Both the position numbers and the translations under genes were made by a program. The notes under the pieces are model-generated. The model was given only the letters and a program-made list of their open reading frames with translations, was not told the DNA's origin and ran no database searches. Shown here in pieces: positions 52,812 through 61,151 of a stretch of DNA of 64,000 nt (position 1 is its first letter; each line of letters starts with the position of its first letter). The stretch comes from Echinicola soli (lineage in GTDB: Bacteria > Bacteroidota > Bacteroidia > Cytophagales > Cyclobacteriaceae): NCBI RefSeq assembly GCF_006575665.1, contig NZ_CP041253.1, positions 3,385,001 to 3,449,000 of the forward strand, in the 5' to 3' direction.

Positions 52812-54290
52812 ATGAAAAAAAAGAAAAGTAGTACACCGCAAAAAGCAGGTGAAAGAAGGGATTTTTTAAAGAAGAGTGCTTTGGCCTTTGGTGCGGTAAG
52901 TATTGTGCCGAGCCACGTGCTTTTTTCCAAACCTGAAATCAGGGACAAAGAAGGGAAATTGATCCAGAAAGCTTCACTCGTTCCCAGTGATCGTGTGAAT
53001 TTGGCTTGCGTAGGAATTGGTAATAGGGGAGGCCAAGTGATCAATGCCATTGATCAAACAGGTCACGCCAATATCGTCTCCCTTTGTGATGTGGATATGG
53101 GAGCTGAACATACTTTGGAGAGCATGGGTAAATTCCCTAAAGCAACACGTTTTCAAGACTTCAGGGAAATGCTGGACAAGGAAAGCGAGCATTTTGATGC
53201 CGTCATGGTGGCAACTCCCGATTTTTCGCATTTCCCCGTAACCATGGCTGCGATGGCAGCCGGAAAAGGCGTTTATGTGGAAAAGCCATTGGCCAGGACC
53301 TTCAATGAGATAGAGCTGTTGATGAAAGCAGCTGATAAGTATGGTGTGGTGACGCAAATGGGAAACCAAGGGCACTCAGAAGCCAATTACTTTCAGTTTA
53401 AAGCGTGGGTGGAAGCTGGCATCATCAAAGACGTTACGGACATTACATGCCATATGAATGGCCGCAGGAGATGGCATGGTTGGGATGTCAGTATGAACAA
53501 ATTTCCATCGGCTGAATCTATTCCGGATACACTGGATTGGGATACTTGGTTGACCACCGCGCAGCACCATGATTACCATCATGATTTTATCAATGGCCAG
53601 TGGCGATGCTGGTATGACTTTGGAATGGGCGCACTGGGAGACTGGGGAGCCCATATTATGGATACATTCCATCAATTTCTTGACCTCGGACTACCCTATG
53701 AAGTGGATCCGGTAAAAATTGAAGGACATAATGCACTGTTTTATCCACAGGCGACGACCCTGGACTTTAAATTCCCCAAAAGGGGCAAAATGCCAAAAGT
53801 AAATGTCAGCTGGTACGATGGTTTGGACAATATTCCGGAAGTGCCTGAAGGATATGGTTCTTCCGAACTGGATGGGGATATCCCTGCGGCGAGTAATGGT
53901 AAGATCCAACCTGCCAAGCTCAATCCTGGAAAAATTATTTACGGTAAGGACCTGACTTTTAAAGGAGGTTCTCACGGCAGTACGTTGTCCATCATTCCGG
54001 AAGAAAAGGCCAAAGCAATGGCTGGTAAATTACCAGAGGTGCCGGAAAGCACTTCAAACCATTTTGCCAACTTCTTATTGGCCTGCAAAGGGGAGGAAGC
54101 GACCAGATCTCCATTTTCTATTGCTGGCCCACTCAGTCAGGTGTTTACCCTTGGCACCCTCGCCCAAAGGCTAAATGCCAAACTGGAGTTTGACCGTGAT
54201 ACGAAAGTCATTACAAACAATAAGTTCGCCAATGCCCTGCTGGTGGGGCCACCGCCTAGGAAAGGGTGGGAGGAGTATTATAAAGTATAG
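52812..54290 (+). CDS. Gfo/Idh/MocA family oxidoreductase with Tat-type signal
   Basis: 492 residues. The N-terminus has RRDFLKK (15-21) followed by a hydrophobic stretch, a twin-arginine signal, so the folded NAD(P)-bound enzyme is probably exported. The Rossmann motif is VNLACVGIGNRGGQVINAI, EKPLARTFNEIELLM is the family's substrate/cofactor lysine block, and GMGALGDWGAHIMDTFH carries the catalytic-site histidine region. Such exported members are common in Bacteroidota and often act on sugars or on glycosidic bonds by NAD-dependent redox. The substrate is not evident from neighbours. Confidence 0.87.
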   Translation: MKKKKSSTPQKAGERRDFLKKSALAFGAVSIVPSHVLFSKPEIRDKEGKLIQKASLVPSDRVNLACVGIGNRGGQVINAIDQTGHANIVSLCDVDMGAEHTLESMGKFPKATRFQDFREMLDKESEHFDAVMVATPDFSHFPVTMAAMAAGKGVYVEKPLARTFNEIELLMKAADKYGVVTQMGNQGHSEANYFQFKAWVEAGIIKDVTDITCHMNGRRRWHGWDVSMNKFPSAESIPDTLDWDTWLTTAQHHDYHHDFINGQWRCWYDFGMGALGDWGAHIMDTFHQFLDLGLPYEVDPVKIEGHNALFYPQATTLDFKFPKRGKMPKVNVSWYDGLDNIPEVPEGYGSSELDGDIPAASNGKIQPAKLNPGKIIYGKDLTFKGGSHGSTLSIIPEEKAKAMAGKLPEVPESTSNHFANFLLACKGEEATRSPFSIAGPLSQVFTLGTLAQRLNAKLEFDRDTKVITNNKFANALLVGPPPRKGWEEYYKV

Positions 54291-54293
54291 TCT

Positions 54294-54330
54294 ATGGAGG
54301 GCTGTTTAAGAATATCAAACAGCCCTCTAT
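54294..54330. terminator. Hairpin after the Gfo/Idh/MocA gene
   Basis: A 14-bp stem (54294-54307 with 54317-54330, one G-T pair) with core AGGGCTGTTT/AAACAGCCCT and a 9-base loop lies just after the stop codon. The following sequence is only moderately T-rich, so it is a likely but not ideal terminator. Confidence 0.65.
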
Positions 54331-54448
54331 GAACTTCTTTTCTTCTTGCCTTTCGTTTCGAGGATTTTCCGAATCCAAAACTAAAAATATTGAGGATTAG
54401 TACCTTAACCATCCCATAGGAGTAATCCTCGATGTTGCTACCTGTAAA

Positions 54449-55120
54449 TTACTTCCCGTTCAGGAAATAATTGATCCCTATCGAGAAACTTTGCCCATTG
54501 CCACCAAAATTTGGTGAGATATCGGCTTTTTGATTACTGTTCATATCTTTGGAAACCAATAGACCGCCCGGTGTAAAGTAGGCTTCAATGCCAAATCGAG
54601 GTGAGATACGGTACTGTGCGCCAAGTTGGATGTCAGCTGTGAAGTTATTTTGATTATAAGAATAAAGTTGGTTTGGATATACAGCATCTCCTTTTTCTTT
54701 GTAAAACGTATTACTTAATCCTACAAACGGATTGAATTTTTCGGAGACCTTAAAATATTTCCGTAATAAAATTCCTCCGCCATAAATCGTGTTTTTGACA
54801 CTTGACTGATAGGTGATCTTATCATCAGTCATGGAGGTGAATTTCTTGGATGTGGCACCGATTCGGCCTTCTATACCGACATAAAAACCATCCCCAAAGA
54901 ACTTCCCGATACCAGGAGTGAAATAGTAGTTAAGGGTTTCTAAATCATCGCTCATGTTTTCTGGTAAGCCGGAGAATGGAGATCCCTGTTTACTATACTG
55001 GAAGTTTATCCCTGAACGGATTACCAGCCCGTCTTCGTTAAATTGTGCCTTTGAAACAGTAGGAAGAAAGCATGCTAATAGCACCACGATAAGGGTGGCC
55101 AAATAAAGATTACTTTTCAT
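54449..55120 (-). CDS. Outer membrane beta-barrel protein
   Basis: 223 residues with a signal peptide ending near SKAQF. The mature part has eight or so alternating strands (LVIRSGINFQYS, YYFTPGIGKFFGDGFYVGIE, GGGILLRKYFKV, ADIQLGAQYRISPRFGIEAY) and ends GQSFSIGINYFLNGK. This is the OmpA/OmpW-size barrel class common in Bacteroidota, of unknown function. It is monocistronic, with a long gene-free region upstream. Confidence 0.82.
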   Translation of the reverse strand: MKSNLYLATLIVVLLACFLPTVSKAQFNEDGLVIRSGINFQYSKQGSPFSGLPENMSDDLETLNYYFTPGIGKFFGDGFYVGIEGRIGATSKKFTSMTDDKITYQSSVKNTIYGGGILLRKYFKVSEKFNPFVGLSNTFYKEKGDAVYPNQLYSYNQNNFTADIQLGAQYRISPRFGIEAYFTPGGLLVSKDMNSNQKADISPNFGGNGQSFSIGINYFLNGK

Positions 55121-55646
55121 AATAAAAGAATTAAGTGTTTGAGTATTAAATTTATTCGAAAATATATCTTAAAAATGGATCGTTTAGTGATATAAAGTTA
55201 AAATATGTTAGGGTTAAGCTTTGTTAACGATTGAAGCAGTTGATTTAAGACACGTTAAGATTCCCTTAGTCGCTTTCCGGCTTTGCTTTTTACGATCTTG
55301 TACAGGTGGCTTTCATCCAGAAAAGGAATTTAGGCTGTTATTTACTTTACGTTTAATATTCCCACTGACGAAAGGAGAATCTTAATAACCTTAGTTTAAA
55401 AACCGTCACTGCGAAGCGTGAGAAGGGAGATTTCAGGAAAGGAGCTGCCAAGCCCTTTCCGACCCACACCCCATTCTAAAAGGTCGTCGCAATAACGGAA
55501 TAACAATGAATGCATAGTCGAGCTCAGGTTAATACGCATTTGTGTGGAAATTTAGTATTGTGAGATTCCTGTTTTGTCTGTCCGCGACTAACTTAGTATG
55601 ACCACTTATCCCAAAGGGATCCAAATGGGATGAGACAGCCTCTTTT
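55121..55646. other. Gene-free region with degenerate repeat
   Basis: 526 bases. Around 55406-55500 lies CGTCACTGCGAAGCGTGAGA then GTCGTCGCAATAACGG, recalling the widespread CGTCATTGCGAG...CGCAAT intergenic repeat, here badly decayed. No gene or clear promoter for the barrel gene was identified. Confidence 0.4.
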
Positions 55647-56342
55647 TTAGATCTTCATGGAGAGAATGCCTTCAGCATGATTGTCCAGTTGCTGGACCAA
55701 ATTCCCCTGATCATCCCAAAAGGCACTTTTTCCTGCAAATTGGACTCCGTCAGCTTCTCCTACACAATTTACCATGGCCACCGGTAGTTTGTTTTTATTA
55801 GCAATTTCAGATAGCTTTTGATAGGCATTGATTACACCATTTTGATCTTTTGCTACACTGGAAATGAAAAAAGATGGATGGGTAGCCATTACGTTTTTGA
55901 TGTGTTCACCAACTGAGATTTCATAGCAAATGGCCAGTCCGATAGCAGTGTCATCAATCAGTAATGACCTACTTATACCCGGAACAAAAAATGGCAATTC
56001 ATCGGCATGCAGGAATTGCTTGGAATAGACTTGGACTTCTTTTTTTGGATGAAAGATCAGCAAGCTGATGGATGTCCCTGTGGCTCCTTGTAAAGGTGCT
56101 CCAATAGCGATGATAATTGCTTTATTATCGCTCAATTGTTGGAATACTTTTAATCGTGGATCGTCCTTGGTAATGGACAGTTCTTTAGCCAAGGTAGGCT
56201 CATAGCCCGTGAGTGACAGTTCAGGAAAAATGACCAATTCGGAATGCTCAGACGCGGCCTTTTCGATCCATTTGACATGACTGATGATGTTTTTATCAAT
56301 CTCTCCTGTGGCAGGGCTAAGCTGGACCAGGCTTATGTTCAT
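55647..56342 (-). CDS. Carbon-nitrogen hydrolase (nitrilase superfamily)
   Basis: 231 residues with a complete Glu-Lys-Cys triad: E41 (FPELSLTGYEP), K108 (VYSKQFLHADE) and C139 (GLAICYEISVG). Length fits stand-alone omega-amidase/amidase-like members; it lacks the membrane region of Lnt and the synthetase domain of NadE. It hydrolyses amide bonds or nitriles of an unidentified substrate. It follows the 65-residue membrane protein gene by 13 bases, so they are co-transcribed. Confidence 0.88.
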   Translation of the reverse strand: MNISLVQLSPATGEIDKNIISHVKWIEKAASEHSELVIFPELSLTGYEPTLAKELSITKDDPRLKVFQQLSDNKAIIIAIGAPLQGATGTSISLLIFHPKKEVQVYSKQFLHADELPFFVPGISRSLLIDDTAIGLAICYEISVGEHIKNVMATHPSFFISSVAKDQNGVINAYQKLSEIANKNKLPVAMVNCVGEADGVQFAGKSAFWDDQGNLVQQLDNHAEGILSMKI

Positions 56343-56355
56343 TTTCGTGTTGATT

Positions 56356-56553
56356 TTATTTGCTAAAGGCTTGAAAAGGTAACATGAATATTTTAGTAAT
56401 CATCGAAAAAGTAAGGTCAATTGCAAATCCCAGTAAACGAAAAGGTAGAATCAAAAGCCAAATAATGGGATATAAAAGGAGTAGTAGCAGGGCTATTGGC
56501 CAGCACAGTACAAAAAGAATGGTCCATAGTACGAGATTAAGGAATAGCTTCAT
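56356..56553 (-). CDS. Small hydrophobic membrane protein
   Basis: 65 residues, almost entirely two membrane helices (about 4-36 and 40-60) with few charges. I do not recognise a named family, but the regular start, hydrophobic pattern and 13-base spacing to the amidase gene support a real gene. Function unknown; it could anchor a partner or be a short envelope peptide. Confidence 0.6.
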   Translation of the reverse strand: MKLFLNLVLWTILFVLCWPIALLLLLLYPIIWLLILPFRLLGFAIDLTFSMITKIFMLPFQAFSK

Positions 56554-56912
56554 TGTTTATAGTTTGGTATTGATAATAATACTCGGTTGCCAAAACGTAA
56601 TCCAATCAATCGCAAGGCAGCAGTTTGTCTTTCATTAGCCCAAAAGTGTGCCATGTGTTTTGAGGCCATGCTGAGGGTTTTTTATGCAAGAGGTGTTTTG
56701 TAATCGAACACTTTTAGGAGCATAACCGGACGTTAAGGGTGGAGGTGGTAGGTTAAAAGTGAACTGGATATATCAATTTCTAATCTTGTGGGAGGAGATG
56801 TTGTTTTGGGGATGCATTAATGAATATTAATTTTATTTATATTAAAATGTTTTTTGAATACTTAAAAATGTTGTATATTTAATTGTAAGGATTCGATATT
56901 GATAAAGAAACT
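56554..56912. other. Divergent intergenic region
   Basis: 359 bases separating the minus-strand small membrane protein from the plus-strand lipoprotein. It becomes very AT-rich toward 56880. TATATTTA near 56871 is a near match to a -7 box for the lipoprotein. No gene seen. Confidence 0.35.
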
Positions 56913-57446
56913 ATGAAAGCTACATTTTTAAAAACTCTTATCGTGACGTTTGCAGCGGCAACACTGATTTCGTGTACAGACGATCTTGAAAGCCTAGTGG
57001 TGCCTCCATCCATAGTAGGTGTTTGGGGCTTGGAATCGGTAGAATACGATGTTCGGACCGAAGGAGTAAATAATGGTGAAGTGTTTACCATTAGCCATAC
57101 GGGCATGGCAGAAATTTTCGGGTTGAAAATGAATATGACTGATGATCCTACGAATACTTTTTTGGCCGAGGGATATTATACGGTAGAAATTCCCGCTGAT
57201 TTTGAAGGAACTACTTTTAAGGAGGTATTTCCCTTTTCAGATGTTCATAAGCGGGGGACTTGGTTTAAGGAGTCTGATGGGGTGATGCATTTTTACTTTG
57301 AAGGACTGTCTGTAATTGAAGCCGAAATCCAAAAGTTTTCGGAAAAGAAACTGGTCATCTCTTATGATGTAACTATTGAGGATAAAATAGATGGTGTGAC
57401 ATGTACCAATAAAATACATGGCCTGTATACTTTTAGTAAAGAATAA
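56913..57446 (+). CDS. Lipocalin-like lipoprotein, unknown function
   Basis: 177 residues with a lipoprotein signal (cysteine in TLISCTDD). The mature part starts SIVGVWGLESVEYDV, recalling the lipocalin-like G-x-W motif, and alternates strands to the end (GTWFKESDGVMHFYFEG). It is probably an envelope lipoprotein; ligand unknown. Single gene, ended by a palindromic terminator shared with the convergent gene. Confidence 0.72.
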   Translation: MKATFLKTLIVTFAAATLISCTDDLESLVVPPSIVGVWGLESVEYDVRTEGVNNGEVFTISHTGMAEIFGLKMNMTDDPTNTFLAEGYYTVEIPADFEGTTFKEVFPFSDVHKRGTWFKESDGVMHFYFEGLSVIEAEIQKFSEKKLVISYDVTIEDKIDGVTCTNKIHGLYTFSKE

Positions 57447-57518
57447 CGACATATTTTTTTAATCGATTCTTTTTAATGGAAAAGTTGGATTGTGGAGAAT
57501 AAATCTTCGTAAAATTAG

Positions 57519-57546
57519 GGCTGTCCCTATCAGGGACAGCCATTTT
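57519..57546. terminator. Bidirectional terminator between convergent genes
   Basis: GGCTGTCCCT (57519-57528), loop ATC, AGGGACAGCC (57532-57541), then T5 on the plus strand; the minus strand is followed by TAATTTT. It lies between the lipoprotein stop and the glycosyltransferase stop (57547), so it can serve both. Confidence 0.85.
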
Positions 57547-59220
57547 TCAATAACGATCAGGGGCAGGGGTAGCCGTATGCCTCAAATGATCTGAATCCGA
57601 TCTAAAACCCATTACAACTTCCCTGTGATTCTGAAAAGTAGTCAAATCTGCTTTGAGGTTATACTGGACAATATTTATCCATTTGTCTTGGTAGATTTTC
57701 GTTTTGTCATAATGGTAATGATTGGCAAAAGCAGTTACTTCCTTGACAAAAGAACCTTCTTCAGGAAACGCATGATTATAATAGGAATAGACCAATATGG
57801 TGAATTTTTGTGGCAAACCATCGATGGCTGGCTTTTTAGTCAACTCCTGAACCGAATATAAGGGTAAGTGACTATTATATTCTCCCACAAGCACCTCCCC
57901 GCTTTTTACGACAAAGTCATGTGATATAAGTGGAGCATCTGCATTACAGGTGCTTAAGGTTTTATTAAAGACTGATTTGAAATGGCCGTAGTTTTTTAAT
58001 TCTTTATGATAGGCCACAGAGGCCAGCACCGGAAAAAACAATAGTACAGCTAAACACGGTGTTTTCCACTTGGAGGGAACCAGTAATAATACAGCCGCAA
58101 ATGAAAAGTAAAAAGCAGCCAGTTTCCAATCGAGCAGTCCCAAGGCTACAATTCCACCAAATCCAATCCATAGCGCACCAAACCGGTTCCAGAAGAAATT
58201 ACTGGTCCACCGTTTGGCTTCAAGGGCGATGTTTACGGATAGAACGGGCGCTAGAATGATCAGATGACGAGGATTAAGGTGAAGTGGATTGTAAAAAGAT
58301 AAGCTCGTGGTCATAAACCAAAATCCAATCAACAGGCATAAACTGGATAGCGCAAATACCAAGTGGAGATCTTTATCATGCTTAAAAGCCCTTACCAAGC
58401 CAGGTACAGCAAGGACTATCCATATCCAAAATGTTCGTTCGATAAAGGTAAGGATTGGGCTAAACGTAAGCCTTTCCAAGGTCTTGGCCCATCCTTTGTC
58501 ATAAAAAGAATAAGGGGAGACATAATGGCCCGTTTCGATGCTTTTTAACCTAAAGAATGGATCCCCAAATTGGACATAGAAATACCCTAAATAGCCAAGG
58601 ATAAAGACTATAGCGAAGAGGACAAAATAGCGATAAAACGATGTCGGGCGATTGTGCCTGGCATCTGCAATGAACAAAAGCAACGGAAGTGGCGCAAGCA
58701 GGATGATCGTTTCCTTAGTACATAATCCAAAAAAGAAGGCGGTGGACATGATCAAACCGGCAATGAAGGGCTGCTTATGCCGATAAACGGCAGAAGCCGG
58801 AATGAGTGCTGTCCAAAATACCAATAAGGAATCCGGATAGACCTTGGGCAAGAAATGCAAAAGGAACACGGAAGTGCAGAAGAAAACTACAAAGACGTTT
58901 TTTGCCAAGTATTCCGGTAGAATTTTCCAAATCAGAACCACGGTCAGCATATAGGCAAACAGCGAGGGCAAGGAAGCAAGGTGGTCATTGAAGCCAAAAA
59001 GATAGGTGATAAGTCCAGGCAAAAGGTATGTTCCCCATCGGTAATTGAATAAGTCATTTTCCTGAAAGGGGATGTCATGCCAGAACTGGTGGCCCAAGGT
59101 AAGGTATGAGACGTCGTCGCTAAAAGTGATGCCGTCATAACCCCAATTCCAAAACGCCATAAAGAAAAGCAATGCCGCGATGAGAGCAAAAGGTGAAGTG
59201 GGACTAATGAGTTTTTGCAT
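57547..59220 (-). CDS. GT-C fold membrane glycosyltransferase (GT39/ArnT-like)
   Basis: 557 residues with about 11 membrane helices. The first outward loop carries SDDVSYLTLG with D35/D36, the acidic pair expected for GT-C enzymes that use polyprenyl-phosphate sugars, and CTKETIILLAPLPLLLFI matches the family core. A soluble C-terminal domain (about 420-557) follows. It probably transfers a sugar to a lipid, glycan or protein on the periplasmic side. Donor and acceptor are unknown; no glycan genes adjoin it. Confidence 0.8.
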   Translation of the reverse strand: MQKLISPTSPFALIAALLFFMAFWNWGYDGITFSDDVSYLTLGHQFWHDIPFQENDLFNYRWGTYLLPGLITYLFGFNDHLASLPSLFAYMLTVVLIWKILPEYLAKNVFVVFFCTSVFLLHFLPKVYPDSLLVFWTALIPASAVYRHKQPFIAGLIMSTAFFFGLCTKETIILLAPLPLLLFIADARHNRPTSFYRYFVLFAIVFILGYLGYFYVQFGDPFFRLKSIETGHYVSPYSFYDKGWAKTLERLTFSPILTFIERTFWIWIVLAVPGLVRAFKHDKDLHLVFALSSLCLLIGFWFMTTSLSFYNPLHLNPRHLIILAPVLSVNIALEAKRWTSNFFWNRFGALWIGFGGIVALGLLDWKLAAFYFSFAAVLLLVPSKWKTPCLAVLLFFPVLASVAYHKELKNYGHFKSVFNKTLSTCNADAPLISHDFVVKSGEVLVGEYNSHLPLYSVQELTKKPAIDGLPQKFTILVYSYYNHAFPEEGSFVKEVTAFANHYHYDKTKIYQDKWINIVQYNLKADLTTFQNHREVVMGFRSDSDHLRHTATPAPDRY

Positions 59221-59339
59221 ATATCCAATAATAACTATTTCTCCTTGAAAATAGTAATTTTAAAAAAGTGACAATTAGTGTCGCTAAAATGGCCTTTTGT
59301 TTACAATGAGTTAAATTGCCAACCGAAATTTAATAGGTG

Positions 59340-60281
59340 ATGGGTAAAACAAAAAGTGTTGAGCAGCAAAAGATTCTAAGAGTCTTTAAATTAATCAATT
59401 TACTACGTTCGAATATCGGTAAGTCGGCCAATAGTCTAGCGGAAGTATTGGGAACGGATCGTCGTACTATTTACCGTTATTTTCAGCTGTTGCGGGAATT
59501 GGGGTTTCAGGTGGAGCGTGAATATGGTAAATTCAAGATAACTGACAGAGTGGAATATGACAAAGCTACATTTTACAGTACTTTTTCGGATGATGAGGCT
59601 GCTTATTTGGCAGGGTTGATGAATAAAAGCGGAAAGAAGAACTTACTGAGAGAATCGATCCTGGAGAAGGTACAGGTGAGGTCAGATTTTCAGCAAAGTG
59701 TTTCGCAGCTTTTCAATGCCAAATTGGGGCGGTTTGTCGACGAACTTAGCCATGCTATAAAAAATAGATTTCAAGTCATTTTAAAGGACTATTATTCGCT
59801 CAGTAGTGATTCTGTCAGTGATCGTCTGGTGGAGCCGGTGGTTTTCTCGAATAATTACGAGTCGGTTTATGCCCTGGAAGTGTCCACCAGAGAAATGAAA
59901 ATGTTTAAACTCGAACGGATCACTGAGCTGAAAGTAACCCACAAACATCACCTCTTCGAACAACTGCATGAGCCCTTAGAGCAGGGGCTTTTCGGATTTA
60001 CGGGAAAAGATCAATTTGAGGTGAAGCTTAGGTTGTCCAAGAAAGCGTATCAACTGCTCATTGAGGAACACCCTGATGCTAAACCTTACACCTATTCGAT
60101 CGCAAACAACACGTATTATTTCGAAAGGGATGTTCCCGAATTGCCTGGAATTGGTCGATTTGTTTTGGGGCTTCCGGGAGAGATTCTGGTAGAAAGAGGG
60201 GACGAGCTGAAAGCCTATCTGGAACAACAAATAAAAAAGGCTGAAAACATGTTTTCAGCCTTTGAACAGGATAAAGCATAA
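59340..60281 (+). CDS. WYL domain transcriptional regulator
   Basis: 313 residues from the ATG at 59340 (a GTG directly before it could also initiate). The helix-turn-helix (about 10-65) reads QQKILRVFKLINLLRSNIGK, LAEVLGTDRRTIYRYFQLLR. The rest is the WYL ligand domain (DYYSLSSDSVSDRLVEPVVF, REMKMFKLERITELKV) and WCX extension. WYL regulators bind nucleic acid or nucleotide ligands and often control stress or defence genes, but none is adjacent. A 28-base palindrome in its last codons serves as terminator for the convergent gene. Confidence 0.85.
   Translation: MGKTKSVEQQKILRVFKLINLLRSNIGKSANSLAEVLGTDRRTIYRYFQLLRELGFQVEREYGKFKITDRVEYDKATFYSTFSDDEAAYLAGLMNKSGKKNLLRESILEKVQVRSDFQQSVSQLFNAKLGRFVDELSHAIKNRFQVILKDYYSLSSDSVSDRLVEPVVFSNNYESVYALEVSTREMKMFKLERITELKVTHKHHLFEQLHEPLEQGLFGFTGKDQFEVKLRLSKKAYQLLIEEHPDAKPYTYSIANNTYYFERDVPELPGIGRFVLGLPGEILVERGDELKAYLEQQIKKAENMFSAFEQDKA
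60231..60263 (-). terminator. Minus-strand terminator buried in the WYL coding sequence
   Basis: A perfect 28-base palindrome (60236-60263, core GGCTGAAAAC) lies inside the final codons of the WYL gene. On the minus strand it is followed by TTTTTT, making an intrinsic terminator 30 bases past the stop of the convergent lipoprotein gene. On the plus strand the next bases are not T-rich. Confidence 0.8.
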
Positions 60282-60293
60282 CTTGTGGTAGTT

Positions 60294-60878
60294 TTACTTT
60301 AGCTGGAGTAATTTAATCATATTATTGCCGTTGTGTCTGAAGACACCTGTTACGGTTCCGTCAGTTTCCAAAGAAGTATTCAAATCCTCGCACAGGGTGG
60401 AGCATTCGATGGGGATTTCCCCTAACATTTTGTAGCCAACTTCCACATTTCCGAATGCCAATGTTGAAGGTTGGTAGCTTGGAGATTTCAGGGGCAGTTC
60501 AAAGGTCGCATTGGGACTTACCAGTTCCTTGGACTCTTCTGAGATATAAGTGTATGAGGTATTGAAATTATCCGTTGTTTCGTTTTGCATTTGTTCTTTG
60601 TGAATATTGATCACATAATTGTACCCCATTTGGTAATTAAACCCCTCTATCGCGTCAATAGGGATCTCGTCCCATTCATTAGTCCCTTTCTGATGCGAGA
60701 ACTGCACTTTGAGGAATAACGAAGCATTTCCTACATCATTGTTCTGCACTACAGGATAATGCTTTACAGATATGGATTCTTCTTTTTGTGGCAGTTCATT
60801 AAAACACCCGGAGATGAGGGTACAAACACCAAATACAAGAAGAATAGACCAGCATGTAAAATTAATTTTCATTGTCAT
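60294..60878 (-). CDS. Lipoprotein with DUF4377-like domain
   Basis: 194 residues. Lipoprotein signal ends in LISGCFNE. A segment IEGFNYQMGYNYVINIHKEQ (about 79-98) matches the pattern of DUF4377 (GF-y-pGy-y-l-V), a small domain found with HslJ/META lipoproteins. The rest, including a Cys pair in PIECSTLCED, is not recognised. Initiation at the second ATG (60872) is equally possible. Monocistronic, divergent from the S10 peptidase gene. Confidence 0.65.
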   Translation of the reverse strand: MTMKINFTCWSILLVFGVCTLISGCFNELPQKEESISVKHYPVVQNNDVGNASLFLKVQFSHQKGTNEWDEIPIDAIEGFNYQMGYNYVINIHKEQMQNETTDNFNTSYTYISEESKELVSPNATFELPLKSPSYQPSTLAFGNVEVGYKMLGEIPIECSTLCEDLNTSLETDGTVTGVFRHNGNNMIKLLQLK

Positions 60879-61151
60879 TAAATAGTTGATGGTAGCTTTC
60901 TGATTAGTTTATATTAGCGGTCATACAATTTGAATGCCATTTATATAATAATTTATCGTGCCAATAAATCTCAAGCCCGGGAACAGTTCTGGGCACGGCT
61001 CACACAGAATAGTCCTCTTTGGCTATTACATAAGCTGATACATAATCGGCAGCCATCATGCAATGAAACCAAAAAAACACCTTCTTTTGGATTATTGTTT
61101 AATGCTAACAGGATAATTTTTTATATTCAGCCATTACTTAAAATAGAATTT

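Noticed and set aside
60930..61151. N-terminal extension of the S10 peptidase frame
   Set aside because: The ATG at 61152 starts a normal signal peptide; the preceding 74 codons would hide it and look non-coding.
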